Shown: positions 17,333 to 25,852 of the stretch, piece after piece
Layout of the letters: each line of letters starts with the position of its first letter
Numbering within the stretch: position 1 is the stretch's first letter
Source: Salinivirgaceae bacterium
Lineage (GTDB): Bacteria > Bacteroidota > Bacteroidia > Bacteroidales > SZUA-534
Reading direction: 5' to 3'
DNA length: 50,822 nucleotides
Assembly (NCBI GenBank): GCA_030620515.1
Contig: JAUXEM010000005.1
Coordinates: 1 to 50,822, forward strand
Translations under genes and position numbers: made by a program
The notes under the pieces: generated by a model
Databases searched by the model: none
Seen by the model: only the letters and a program-made list of their open reading frames with translations
What the model was told of the DNA's origin: nothing

Positions 17333-18205
17333 ATGACAGAAACTAAAACAATACTTAAAAAAGCCGCTATACAAGGTAGTTACGGAGCATTCCATGAAAT
17401 AGCTACTCGCAATTACTTTGCAAACAATATAGATGTTGTGCCTTGTGAAACCTTCGATAATATTATTGAAATACTTGAAAATAAGGACGTTGATTATGGT
17501 ATGATGGCTATTGAGAATACCGTAGCTGGTAGTATCATACCTAATTATCTACTTTTGCGAGAGTCGGCTGTGAAAATAGTTGGGGAAGTGTATCTTAGAA
17601 TTAAACAGAACTTGGTGGCATTGCCTGGTCAAAAAATTGATGATTTAGTTGAGGTACATTCACATTACATGGCAATTGAGCAAACACGTAAATTCTTTAA
17701 ACAGTACCCAAACATTAAGCTTGTAGAATCGAGTGATACCGCTTTAAGTGCTCGCAAAATTCAAGATAAGAAACTAGTCGGGAAAGGAGCAATATCCTCA
17801 GATTTAGCTGCTGAAATGTATAATTTAGAGATACTAGCTCCGGGTATAGAAACAAACAAACGAAACTATACCCGTTTTTTAATTCTCACACACAAAGATT
17901 CAAAAGACAATTGCAAAGAGAATTGTACCAAAGCATCACTTTGTTTTAGCTTGCCTCACCACAAAGGAAGCCTTTCCCAAGTATTAAGCGTTTTGGCTTT
18001 TTACGATTTAAATCTTACTAAAATACAGTCGATGCCTATTATTGGTAAAGAGTTTAAATATTTCTTTTATGTTGACCTTTCCTTTACCGATTATGAGAGA
18101 TATCAGCAAAGTATTACAGCTATAAAACCTTTACTGGTCGATTTTCAGATACTAGGAGAATACAACAAAGCAAAAGAATCATTAGACACCATACATAATC
18201 AATAA
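17333..18205 (+). CDS. pheA: Prephenate dehydratase
   Basis: Converts prephenate to phenylpyruvate, the Phe-specific step. The 290-residue monofunctional enzyme has a catalytic part (about 10-185), with IQGSYGAFHEIATRNYF, MMAIENTVAGSI and the diagnostic TRF motif (near residue 180). A C-terminal ACT domain (about 198-278) includes GSLSQVLSVLAFYDLNLTKIQS. The ACT domain normally gives feedback inhibition by Phe; its ESRP-like motif reads KIQSMP here. No chorismate mutase domain is fused; that activity is on the DAHP synthase of this operon. First gene after the attenuator, and only two bases separate its stop from the next start. Confidence 0.95.
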   Translation: MTETKTILKKAAIQGSYGAFHEIATRNYFANNIDVVPCETFDNIIEILENKDVDYGMMAIENTVAGSIIPNYLLLRESAVKIVGEVYLRIKQNLVALPGQKIDDLVEVHSHYMAIEQTRKFFKQYPNIKLVESSDTALSARKIQDKKLVGKGAISSDLAAEMYNLEILAPGIETNKRNYTRFLILTHKDSKDNCKENCTKASLCFSLPHHKGSLSQVLSVLAFYDLNLTKIQSMPIIGKEFKYFFYVDLSFTDYERYQQSITAIKPLLVDFQILGEYNKAKESLDTIHNQ

Positions 18206-18207
18206 TT

Positions 18208-19374
18208 ATGATTAAACCAGCATTAAGAACCACTTTGGTTAACGAATACTATTTTTCGCAAAAGCTTAAACAAATTGAGCAAATGAATAATAGTGGCAGC
18301 AGGGTTATAAATTTAGGGATTGGTAATCCAGATCAGCAACCACCTGCTAATGCAATTTCAGAGTTACAGAAGCAAGTAAAAGAACCCAATACAAATGGTT
18401 ATCAGAGTTATAAAGGCATTAGTGAATTACGAAATGCCTATGCAGATTGGTATAAAAACTTTTATAATGTTGAGCTTAATGCTGAATCTGATATATTGCC
18501 ACTTATAGGTTCTAAAGAAGGTATAATGCACATTAGTATGGCTTACTTAAATCCTGGTGATAGGGTGTTAGTGCCAAATCCTGGTTACCCCACATACTCT
18601 TCAGTATCTAAAATTGTAGGAGCCGAAATAGTTGAATATAATTTAAAAGAAGAAAACAACTGGTTGCCCAATTTTAACGAATTAGAGAAACTTGCAGCAG
18701 ATAATATAAAACTTATGTGGGTAAATTACCCTAATATGCCAACTGGAAAGGCTGCTACATTAGAGCTATATAAACAATTGGTTGATTTTGGTAGAAAGCA
18801 CAATATTCTAATCTGCAACGATAATCCTTATAGTTTTATTCTTAACGATAATCCTATTAGCATGTTGGCTGTAGATGGAGCTAATGAGGTTTGTTTAGAG
18901 TTAAACTCTTTAAGTAAATCGCATAATATGGCTGGCTTTAGAGTAGGTATGGTTGCAGGTAATCAAGAGTTTATCCAGAATATTCTGAAAATAAAAAGCA
19001 ATATGGATTCTGGCATGTATAAGCCTGTTCAAATGGCTGCTGTTAAGGCTCTTGAAAATTCAATGGAATGGTATAATTCAATTAATCGCATTTACAAAAA
19101 ACGTCGCGAGTTGGTTTGGAATTTATTCGATTTACTTGGAGCTGAATACGATAAAAGTCAAGTAGGCATGTTTGTTTGGGCAAAAATCCCCAAAGAATAT
19201 GAAAATGCTATTGAGTTTTCCGATTTTTTCCTAGAAAAAACAAGGGTATTTCTAACCCCAGGAACAATTTTCGGTTCCAATGGAAATAAATTTGCTAGAA
19301 TTTCTCTCTGTAGTTCAGAGGAAACTATAAATCAAGCCATTGAAAGAATAAAAATTGTTTTAAAAACAGCATAA
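18208..19374 (+). CDS. Class I/II aminotransferase, probable aromatic aminotransferase
   Basis: A 388-residue fold-type I PLP enzyme. It has NLGIGNPDQQPP near the N-terminus, PNPGYPTYSS, WVNYPNMPTG in the substrate region, and SLSKSHNMAGFRVG with the PLP lysine (about K237). Such enzymes resemble LL-diaminopimelate, aspartate and aromatic aminotransferases, and sequence alone does not decide between them. Its position between pheA and tyrA, with a 2-base gap before and 12 after, strongly suggests transamination of phenylpyruvate and 4-hydroxyphenylpyruvate, or of prephenate. Confidence 0.9.
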   Translation: MIKPALRTTLVNEYYFSQKLKQIEQMNNSGSRVINLGIGNPDQQPPANAISELQKQVKEPNTNGYQSYKGISELRNAYADWYKNFYNVELNAESDILPLIGSKEGIMHISMAYLNPGDRVLVPNPGYPTYSSVSKIVGAEIVEYNLKEENNWLPNFNELEKLAADNIKLMWVNYPNMPTGKAATLELYKQLVDFGRKHNILICNDNPYSFILNDNPISMLAVDGANEVCLELNSLSKSHNMAGFRVGMVAGNQEFIQNILKIKSNMDSGMYKPVQMAAVKALENSMEWYNSINRIYKKRRELVWNLFDLLGAEYDKSQVGMFVWAKIPKEYENAIEFSDFFLEKTRVFLTPGTIFGSNGNKFARISLCSSEETINQAIERIKIVLKTA

Positions 19375-19386
19375 TAAAAGAATAAA

Positions 19387-20226
19387 ATGAATTTAACAAT
19401 TATAGGACTAGGTTTAATAGGTGGTTCAATGGCTATTGATCTTAGAAAAAGAGAGTTTGTTGACCATATTATTGGCGTAGATAATAATAAAATTAATGCC
19501 AATGCAGCTTTAAGTATTGGTTTGGTCGATGAGCTTTGTAAATTGGAAGAAGCAGTTAAAAAAGCCGATGTAATAATTATTGCTACACCTGTTGATGGAG
19601 CAAAAAAAACCTTACCAAAGGTATTAGATATGATTGATAATCAGATTGTAACTGATACTTGCTCTACAAAAGCTGGCATACATGAGTTAGTAAAATATCA
19701 TCCTAAACGAAAGCAATATGTAGCTGGTCACCCAATGGCTGGTACAGAACATTCTGGACCTTGGGCAGCAATATCTGGACTTTTCGATGGAAAAGCTACA
19801 ATATTATGCGATACCGAAGAAAGTGATATTAGAGCCGTTGCTCAAGTTCGTAGAATTTACGACACCTTGAATATGCGAGTAGTATTTATGAACAGTAGTA
19901 GTCACGATGTACATGCTGCCTATGTTTCACATATCTCACACCTAAGTTCTTTTGCTTTGGCTTTAACAGTATTAGAGAAAGAAAAAAACGAAAAGCATAT
20001 ATTTGACTTAGCTAGTGGTGGATTCGATTCATCGGTTCGTTTAGCTAAAAGTTCAGCAGATATGTGGACACCTATTTTTGAACAAAACAAAGAGAATATA
20101 CTTACTGTTTTAGATACTTATATTGATAAACTAAACTGTTTCAGAAAGCATATTGAATCCGATGAATCGGAAAAAGTATCTGATTTAATTAAAAAATCGA
20201 ATAAAATTAAAAGAGTTTTACAATAA
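19387..20226 (+). CDS. tyrA: Prephenate dehydrogenase
   Basis: Oxidatively decarboxylates prephenate to 4-hydroxyphenylpyruvate for Tyr synthesis. The 279-residue protein starts with the NAD(P) fold TIIGLGLIGGS. The catalytic region has GHPMAGTEHSGPWAA and SSSHDVHAAYVSHISHLSS, which carries the conserved His residues. It has neither an ACT domain nor a fused chorismate mutase, unlike E. coli TyrA, so feedback must come from elsewhere; the leader attenuator and the fused DAHPS/CM are candidates. Twelve bases after the aminotransferase and 16 before the DAHPS/CM gene. Confidence 0.94.
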   Translation: MNLTIIGLGLIGGSMAIDLRKREFVDHIIGVDNNKINANAALSIGLVDELCKLEEAVKKADVIIIATPVDGAKKTLPKVLDMIDNQIVTDTCSTKAGIHELVKYHPKRKQYVAGHPMAGTEHSGPWAAISGLFDGKATILCDTEESDIRAVAQVRRIYDTLNMRVVFMNSSSHDVHAAYVSHISHLSSFALALTVLEKEKNEKHIFDLASGGFDSSVRLAKSSADMWTPIFEQNKENILTVLDTYIDKLNCFRKHIESDESEKVSDLIKKSNKIKRVLQ

Positions 20227-20242
20227 ATAAGCTATTACTACT

Positions 20243-21331
20243 ATGAATTCAATCTTAAAAAAACCATTCGAGGGCTGGAATCTGGAAAAAGCAGAACGTC
20301 CTTTAATTATCGCTGGCCCTTGTAGTGCCGAATCTGAAGAGCAAATAATGACAACTGCACGACAGTTGAAAAACATGAACGTAAGTCTTTTTAGGGCAGG
20401 TATATGGAAACCTCGTACTCGTCCTAATTCTTTTGAAGGAGTAGGTTCTATTGGTTTAGAGTGGCTAAAAACTGTTCAGAAAGAACTGAACATGAAAGTT
20501 GCGACCGAAGTTGCCAATGTAAAACACGTTTATGAAGCATTGCGTTATGGTGTAGATGTAATTTGGATAGGAGCCCGTACTTCGGCAAATCCTTTTGCCA
20601 TGCAAGAAATTGCCGATGCCTTAAAAGGAGTTGACCTACCAGTATTTATTAAAAACCCGGTAAATCCTGATGTGGAGCTTTGGATAGGAGCAATTGAACG
20701 AATTATGGGAGCAGGTATATCTAAAGTGGGAGCAATACACCGTGGATTCTCTACTTTTGATAAAACCAGATATCGTAACACGCCGCAATGGCAATTGCCA
20801 ATTGAGCTACGTCAGAAAATGCCTCATATACCAATGATATGCGACCCTAGTCATATTGCAGGACGTAGAGATATACTTCAAGAAATATCGCAAAAAGCAC
20901 TCGACCTTAATTTCGATGGCTTAATTATTGAAACGCATTGCAACCCCGATAAAGCCTGGAGCGATGCTAAACAGCAAATTACGCCAGTTGAATTGGATAA
21001 ATTAATAGCTAAGCTGGTACTTCGTCATCGAGTATCGGATAATAACTCTTTTATTGAGACTTTAGAAGATTTAAGGGTACAGATTGATAAGTATGACGAT
21101 GAACTTCTAAATATAATAGAAGAACGAATGAAAATTGCCGAGACCATTGGTAAATTCAAGAAAGAGAATAATATTACTATTCTGCAACCTGACAGATGGC
21201 AAGAGATTCTGAATAAAACCCTTCAAAAAGGAGAAAATAGAGAACTTAGTATTGACTTTATTAATACGCTATTTAAGGCAATTCACCAGGAATCAATTAA
21301 TAAGCAAACTAAAATTATGAACGACGATTAA
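20243..21331 (+). CDS. aroF: DAHP synthase-chorismate mutase fusion
   Basis: A bifunctional enzyme catalysing both the first shikimate step and the branch to prephenate. Residues about 1-260 are a type I-beta DAHP synthase: LIIAGPCSAES with the metal Cys, GIWKPRTRPNSF, ATEVAN, CDPSHIAGRR and ETHCNPDKAWSDA. Residues about 270-355 are an AroQ chorismate mutase: LEDLRVQIDKYDDELLNIIEERMKIA, then KFKKENN and AIHQESI with the catalytic Gln. C-terminal CM fusions of this kind are known in Bacteroidota such as Prevotella, where the CM domain mediates allosteric inhibition by prephenate. That regulation is plausible here but not shown. It links pheA/tyrA to the common pathway, and a 127-base gap follows. 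Confidence 0.95.
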   Translation: MNSILKKPFEGWNLEKAERPLIIAGPCSAESEEQIMTTARQLKNMNVSLFRAGIWKPRTRPNSFEGVGSIGLEWLKTVQKELNMKVATEVANVKHVYEALRYGVDVIWIGARTSANPFAMQEIADALKGVDLPVFIKNPVNPDVELWIGAIERIMGAGISKVGAIHRGFSTFDKTRYRNTPQWQLPIELRQKMPHIPMICDPSHIAGRRDILQEISQKALDLNFDGLIIETHCNPDKAWSDAKQQITPVELDKLIAKLVLRHRVSDNNSFIETLEDLRVQIDKYDDELLNIIEERMKIAETIGKFKKENNITILQPDRWQEILNKTLQKGENRELSIDFINTLFKAIHQESINKQTKIMNDD

Positions 21332-21340
21332 TTAGTAGGC

Positions 21341-21406
21341 AGTATTCAGTCTGCAGTTCTATTTATACAATTTTCACTGTGGACTGAGAACTGAAGACTG
21401 AGTACT
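21341..21406. repeat. Long inverted repeat in the aroF-aroB gap
   Basis: agtattcagtctgcagttct (21341-21360) and agaactgaagactgagtact (21387-21406) are inverted repeats matching at 18 of 20 positions, with a 26-base loop. It may be a mobile palindromic repeat or an RNA processing/partial termination site inside the operon. There is no T run on the + strand after it. Confidence 0.5.
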
Positions 21407-21458
21407 ATCATATTATCTTTTTTCATACTTTAGCAATATATCCACACAATTAACAATT

Positions 21459-22478
21459 ATGCAGCAATTAGGCATTAAGGGTTCTGTTTCCGATTCCCTA
21501 CTATTGGTTGGCGAAGATTTTAAACAATATAAGAAATACCTTCCCAATAAACAGATTATTGTTATTATCGACAATAAGGTAAATAAACTATATGGAGAGT
21601 ATTTTTCCGATTACCAGATAATTGAAATTGGACAAACAGAAAATATAAAAAATATAGACAGCGTTTCATCAATTTTGGAACAATTACTAAGCTACAAAGC
21701 TGACCGCAGCACCTTTGTTTTAGCCGTTGGTGGTGGTATTGTTTGCGATATTGCTGGTTTTGTTGCTTCAATATATTTACGAGGAATTGATTTTGCTTTT
21801 ATTTCTACCACCTTACTATCGCAGGTTGATGCCAGTGTTGGTGGTAAGAATGGGGTTAATTTTCTGGGTTTCAAAAATATGCTTGGTGTTTTTAATCAAC
21901 CAAAATTTGTAATATGCGACCCTAAAATGCTAGAAACACTTGACGTAGAGGATTTAAACTGTGGTTTTGCCGAAATAGTAAAGCATACTTTAGTTGCCGA
22001 TGCTAATATGTTTTCTTATTTGGAGAACAATTCAAGCAAAGCATTAAGCTTAGATAGCCAAGTAATTGAAAAACTTGTATTTAACTCTGTTAATATTAAA
22101 GCTGATATTGTTAATAGAGATGAAAAAGAAAAAGGAGAACGCCGGAAATTAAATCTTGGACATACCTTTGGACATGCAGTTGAAAAAACACTAAAACTTG
22201 CCCATGGTAATGCTGTTAGTATTGGCTTGGTAGTAGCTGCTAAGCTCTCCTTAAATAGGGGATTGTTATCTGAAAAGGATTATAATAGGATTATTACCTT
22301 ATTAAAAGCTTTGGATTTACCCGTTAGTATTGATTCGGATAAAGAAGCTATTATATCTGCCTTAGATATGGACAAAAAGCGTGAAGGAAATGCTATTCAC
22401 TTTGTTCTTATGGAAGGAATTGGCAAGGTTCGCATTGAAGAAATATCTTTAGACGAATTGAAAGCTGTAGAACTTTAA
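21459..22478 (+). CDS. aroB: 3-dehydroquinate synthase
   Basis: Cyclises DAHP to 3-dehydroquinate, using NAD+ and a divalent metal. The 339-residue protein shows LAVGGGIVCDIAGFVAS (NAD-binding glycine loop), TTLLSQVDASVGGKNGVNF, GFAEIVKHTLVAD with the metal Glu, and NLGHTFGHAVEK with the metal His residues. All are the expected AroB signatures. It follows the DAHPS/CM gene in pathway order. The 127-base gap before it holds a long inverted repeat. Confidence 0.95.
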   Translation: MQQLGIKGSVSDSLLLVGEDFKQYKKYLPNKQIIVIIDNKVNKLYGEYFSDYQIIEIGQTENIKNIDSVSSILEQLLSYKADRSTFVLAVGGGIVCDIAGFVASIYLRGIDFAFISTTLLSQVDASVGGKNGVNFLGFKNMLGVFNQPKFVICDPKMLETLDVEDLNCGFAEIVKHTLVADANMFSYLENNSSKALSLDSQVIEKLVFNSVNIKADIVNRDEKEKGERRKLNLGHTFGHAVEKTLKLAHGNAVSIGLVVAAKLSLNRGLLSEKDYNRIITLLKALDLPVSIDSDKEAIISALDMDKKREGNAIHFVLMEGIGKVRIEEISLDELKAVEL

Positions 22479-22622
22479 TAATAAGTAATGAGATATTAGT
22501 ATTGAGTATTTAGAAAAAAAACATTTCACTACCAATAGATTGATTTCAAAGATAATAGGCTTATAGTCGATAAAAATTAAAAATACGAATAGAATAAAAC
22601 AATTTGACAAAAATATTTATAT

Positions 22623-23252
22623 ATGCTATGTAGAGCTATTGCTGAAAAAGGTCTTGAGAATATACTAAAGAGTATTGAAGGAGCTGAAATGGCTGAGATT
22701 CGTATCGAAGAAACTGGATTAACTGCAAATGAGGTTTCTAAACTATTCTCTAGTCACCATAATTTATTAGCTACTTGTCGTCCCGTTGGTAAGAGTGATT
22801 CAGATCGTTTAGTTTTATTAAAAGCTGCCATTGACGCTGGCGCAAAATGGGTTGACATTGAAATAGAATCGGAGCAATCATATACCAATGAACTGGTACC
22901 TTATGCCAAATTAAAAAACTGTAAAGTAATAATATCTTATCATAATTACGACTTAACACCTGACACTGACAAGTTGAACGGCATTGTGGAAGATGCATTA
23001 AAACAAGGAGCTGATATAGTTAAGCTTGCTTGCAAAGTTAATAACCCAACAGATAATGCTAGGTTGGTAGCCTTATATACCAATAAGATACCTATAGTGT
23101 CTTTAGGTATGGGAGAATTAGGAATGATTACTCGCATAGCAGCATTAAAAATGGGAGCACCCTTTACTTTTGTTAGGGGAAATAATATTAGAGAAACAGC
23201 TCCTGGTCAATTAAGTGAGAATGAAATTAATGATATTTTAAAGTATTTATAA
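22623..23252 (+). CDS. aroD: 3-dehydroquinate dehydratase, type I
   Basis: Dehydrates 3-dehydroquinate to 3-dehydroshikimate through a Schiff base. The 209-residue length fits type I enzymes. Visible are AEIRIEETG, ATCRPVG, the general-base His in ISYHNYDLTP, the Schiff-base Lys in IVKLACKVN, and SLGMGELGMITRI followed by APGQLS at the end. The start MLCRAIAEKGL matches the usual M-[IL]-C-x-x-I of the family and no longer in-frame start exists: a stop lies six codons upstream. The 144-base gap before it shows no gene. Confidence 0.93.
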   Translation: MLCRAIAEKGLENILKSIEGAEMAEIRIEETGLTANEVSKLFSSHHNLLATCRPVGKSDSDRLVLLKAAIDAGAKWVDIEIESEQSYTNELVPYAKLKNCKVIISYHNYDLTPDTDKLNGIVEDALKQGADIVKLACKVNNPTDNARLVALYTNKIPIVSLGMGELGMITRIAALKMGAPFTFVRGNNIRETAPGQLSENEINDILKYL

Positions 23253-23281
23253 CCAGTACAATAAAGCTATTACTTAAATAT

Positions 23282-24535
23282 ATGATTAAAGAAATATTTC
23301 CATCATCAATAAACGGAGAAGTACTTGCTCCGGCATCAAAAAGTTTTATGCAACGTGCTATCGCCTTGGCAGTAATGACCAATAGTAGCACAAAAATACT
23401 TAATCCTAGTTATTGCGACGATGCAAAGGCAGGCCTCAATATAGCTCGCAATTTTGGTTATACAGTAACTGAAAATAAAGACTCAGTGCTTATTGAAAAG
23501 GGCAACTTTACTTTTCCCAATGAGATATTTTGTGGTGAATCAGGTTTAGCCATAAGGCTTTTTGCGCCTATTGCAGCTTTGGCAAACAAACCAGTAAGGT
23601 TAGTTGCCGAGGGCTCCTTATTGAATAGACCTGCAGAATTCATGGAAAGTACCTTTAAGCAACTTGGTATTGAATTTGAAACAAGCAATGGTTTTCCGCC
23701 AATAATGGTGCAAGGACCATTTTCTAGCCAATTTGCCGAAGTAAATGGCTCTATTAGCTCACAGTTTCTTTCAGGCTTATTAATTGCTCTGCCAAAAAGC
23801 AATTTATCTACTACGCTAAAAGTGAATCAGTTAATGAGTGTACCTTATGTTGAAATGACTTTAGCTGCTATTAAATCATTTGGAGGTAAGATTGAGCACA
23901 ACAGCGATTATTCGGAATTTACAATTGAAGGAAATCAGGAATACAAGGCTGGTGAATATTTTATTGAGGGCGATTGGAGTGGAGCTGCTGGATTACTTGT
24001 GGCAGGAGCAATAGGTGGTGAAATTACAGTAAATAGATTAAGTACTAATTCAACACAAGCTGATATGGCTATTTTAAAGGCTATTGAGCAAACGGGTGCT
24101 TTAATTGAGAAAACTGCTAATTCTGTGAAAATCACTAAACCCAAAGTATTGAAACCTTTTGTTTTCGATGCACTTCATTGTCCCGATTTATTTCCGGTTT
24201 TAACCGCATTGGCTGCAAATTGCGATGGTATATCTCAGATTAATGGAGTACACAGACTTACTCATAAAGAGAGTGATAGGGGGCTTGTGTTAAAGCAAGA
24301 GTTTAATAAAATTGGAATACATATTGAGTTTGAACAAGATGAAATGATTATACATGGTGGAAGCATTCAAGGAGCAGAAGTATTTGCTCACAACGACCAT
24401 CGTATTGCTATGGCATTAACTTTGGCAGCTTTAAATTCTGAAAATAAAATAACAATAACAGGAGCAGAGAGCGTAAACAAAACTTACACAGAGTTTTATA
24501 ACGATATACAATCATTAGGCGTGAAAGTTAATTAA
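23282..24535 (+). CDS. aroA: 3-phosphoshikimate 1-carboxyvinyltransferase (EPSP synthase)
   Basis: Joins PEP to shikimate 3-phosphate. The 417-residue protein has the PASKSFMQRA N-terminal site, SSQFLSGLLIAL, the C-terminal CPDLFPVLTALAA with the catalytic Asp, HKESDRG with the catalytic Glu, and HNDHRIAMAL. The PEP/glyphosate loop reads CGESGLAIRLF rather than the E. coli LGNAGTAMRPL, so the equivalents of Thr97 and Pro101 are both Leu. I believe this divergence is seen in related Bacteroidota, but I cannot confirm it here. It sits 29 bases after aroD and 73 before aroC. Shikimate dehydrogenase and kinase genes are not in the window. Confidence 0.94.
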   Translation: MIKEIFPSSINGEVLAPASKSFMQRAIALAVMTNSSTKILNPSYCDDAKAGLNIARNFGYTVTENKDSVLIEKGNFTFPNEIFCGESGLAIRLFAPIAALANKPVRLVAEGSLLNRPAEFMESTFKQLGIEFETSNGFPPIMVQGPFSSQFAEVNGSISSQFLSGLLIALPKSNLSTTLKVNQLMSVPYVEMTLAAIKSFGGKIEHNSDYSEFTIEGNQEYKAGEYFIEGDWSGAAGLLVAGAIGGEITVNRLSTNSTQADMAILKAIEQTGALIEKTANSVKITKPKVLKPFVFDALHCPDLFPVLTALAANCDGISQINGVHRLTHKESDRGLVLKQEFNKIGIHIEFEQDEMIIHGGSIQGAEVFAHNDHRIAMALTLAALNSENKITITGAESVNKTYTEFYNDIQSLGVKVN

Positions 24536-24608
24536 TTACAATTTTCATTGTAAATTACCAGTCCGAAATAATCAGGTGAGGACATTACTAATTAATAATT
24601 AAAAAAAC

Positions 24609-25601
24609 ATGAATTCTTTCGGTAGATTATTTAAAACACAAATATTTGGTGAATCACACGGAATGGGTGCCGGTATTGTTATAGATGGCTGTCCGGCAGG
24701 AATACCAATAACAGAAGAAACGTTTGAAGCAGACCTCTCAAGACGGCGTGCTGGTGCAAAAGGAACAACTCCCAGAAAAGAAGCCGACCTACCAGAAATA
24801 ATGAGCGGAGTATTCGAAGGAAAAACAACAGGAGCTCCAATAACAATATTTTTTCGTAACATGAATACTCGCTCAGGCGATTATGCAAATTTAGTGGCAT
24901 CGCCACGCCCTGGGCATGCTGACTATACCGGAAGAGTTAAGTATGGAGGTTTTAATGACTATCGTGGTGGTGGACACTTTTCTGCTCGATTAACTGTTGG
25001 TGTGGTTGCTGCAGGAGTTGTAGCTAAACAAATACTTAAAAATGTTGAAATTACTGCTAAGCTTACCGAGGCTGGTGGATCAACTAATATTGAACATGCT
25101 GTAGAAAAAGCTATGGAAAATCTTAATTCCATTGGTGGTATAGTTGAATGTACGGTGAAAGGCATTCCGGTTGGATTAGGTGAACCTTTTTGGGATTCTG
25201 TAGAATCAGTATTAAGTCATGCTGTATTTGCCATACCTGCAATTAAAGGCATTGAATTTGGTAGCGGTTTTCAAGGCTCCAGAATGACCGGATTAGAAAA
25301 TAATGACAATATTATTGATGCGAATGGTAAAACAGAAACCAACCACGCTGGTGGTATTAATGGTGGTATTACAAATGGTAACGATATTGTATTTAGAATA
25401 GCAGTGAAACCTACATCAAGCATATCTATCGCGCAACAAACAATGAACTTTGAAAAAGGGAAAGTAGATGAACTTGTTATTCAAGGACGACACGATGCTT
25501 GTGTTGCTTTACGTGTTCCTCCAATTTTAGAGGCTATTACTGCCATAACCTTAACCGATTTAATGTTATTGGAGCAGAAAGCTTCACGGGTGTATGAGTA
25601 A
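24609..25601 (+). CDS. aroC: Chorismate synthase
   Basis: Makes chorismate from EPSP, using reduced FMN. The N-terminus has FGESHGMGAGIVIDGCPAG, the middle GHADYTGRVKYGG and DYRGGGHFSARLT, and the end GRHDACVALRVPPILEA. These are the three family signatures, with the FMN/substrate His and Arg residues present. At 330 residues it is slightly shorter than the usual 350-360, but the C-terminal signature is intact. It is the last gene of the aromatic operon, convergent with pyk, with a hairpin 16 bases after its stop. Confidence 0.95.
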   Translation: MNSFGRLFKTQIFGESHGMGAGIVIDGCPAGIPITEETFEADLSRRRAGAKGTTPRKEADLPEIMSGVFEGKTTGAPITIFFRNMNTRSGDYANLVASPRPGHADYTGRVKYGGFNDYRGGGHFSARLTVGVVAAGVVAKQILKNVEITAKLTEAGGSTNIEHAVEKAMENLNSIGGIVECTVKGIPVGLGEPFWDSVESVLSHAVFAIPAIKGIEFGSGFQGSRMTGLENNDNIIDANGKTETNHAGGINGGITNGNDIVFRIAVKPTSSISIAQQTMNFEKGKVDELVIQGRHDACVALRVPPILEAITAITLTDLMLLEQKASRVYE

Positions 25602-25616
25602 ACAATAGATAGTTAT

Positions 25617-25640
25617 ACCTGCCTGCAGTAGGCAGGTTTT
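25617..25640 (+). terminator. Hairpin after aroC, possible bidirectional terminator
   Basis: ACCTGCCT-gcagt-AGGCAGGT (25617-25637) followed by TTT. A perfect 8 bp G+C-rich stem sits just after the operon end. It belongs to the CCTGCC/GGCAGG repeat family found elsewhere in the window, so a repeat may have been recruited as terminator between the convergent aroC and pyk. Confidence 0.5.
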
Positions 25641-25675
25641 GAGATTACGAGAAAAACGGGACAAGTAATGAGCTC

Positions 25676-25722
25676 GCACTGTCTGCCGCCAGGCAGGCGG
25701 TCTTATTCGGGCAGGTAGTGAG
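25676..25722 (-). repeat. Intergenic repeat: hairpin plus inverted TCACTACCTG unit
   Basis: CCGCC-aggca-GGCGG (25686-25700), then cttattcgggcaggtagtga, which on the - strand reads as the TCACTACCTGnCCGAATAAG unit also at 5344 and 45965. The unit and hairpin orientation matches 5344-5395 as a block inverted. Confidence 0.6.
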
Positions 25723-25852
25723 ATAAAATATAATACCTTAACATACAGAATGTTGTACTGAATATCATTTCATTTACAATGCGCACATTATCAACCATAT
25801 ACAAACTATTAGCGAACCATTGAAATTCTATATTCTAACTTCTGTATCCCAT

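Noticed and set aside
23458-23802. 114-residue ORF antisense to aroA
   Set aside because: It is a shadow of the aroA reading frame; aroA is intact with all motifs, and the antisense translation shows no family pattern.
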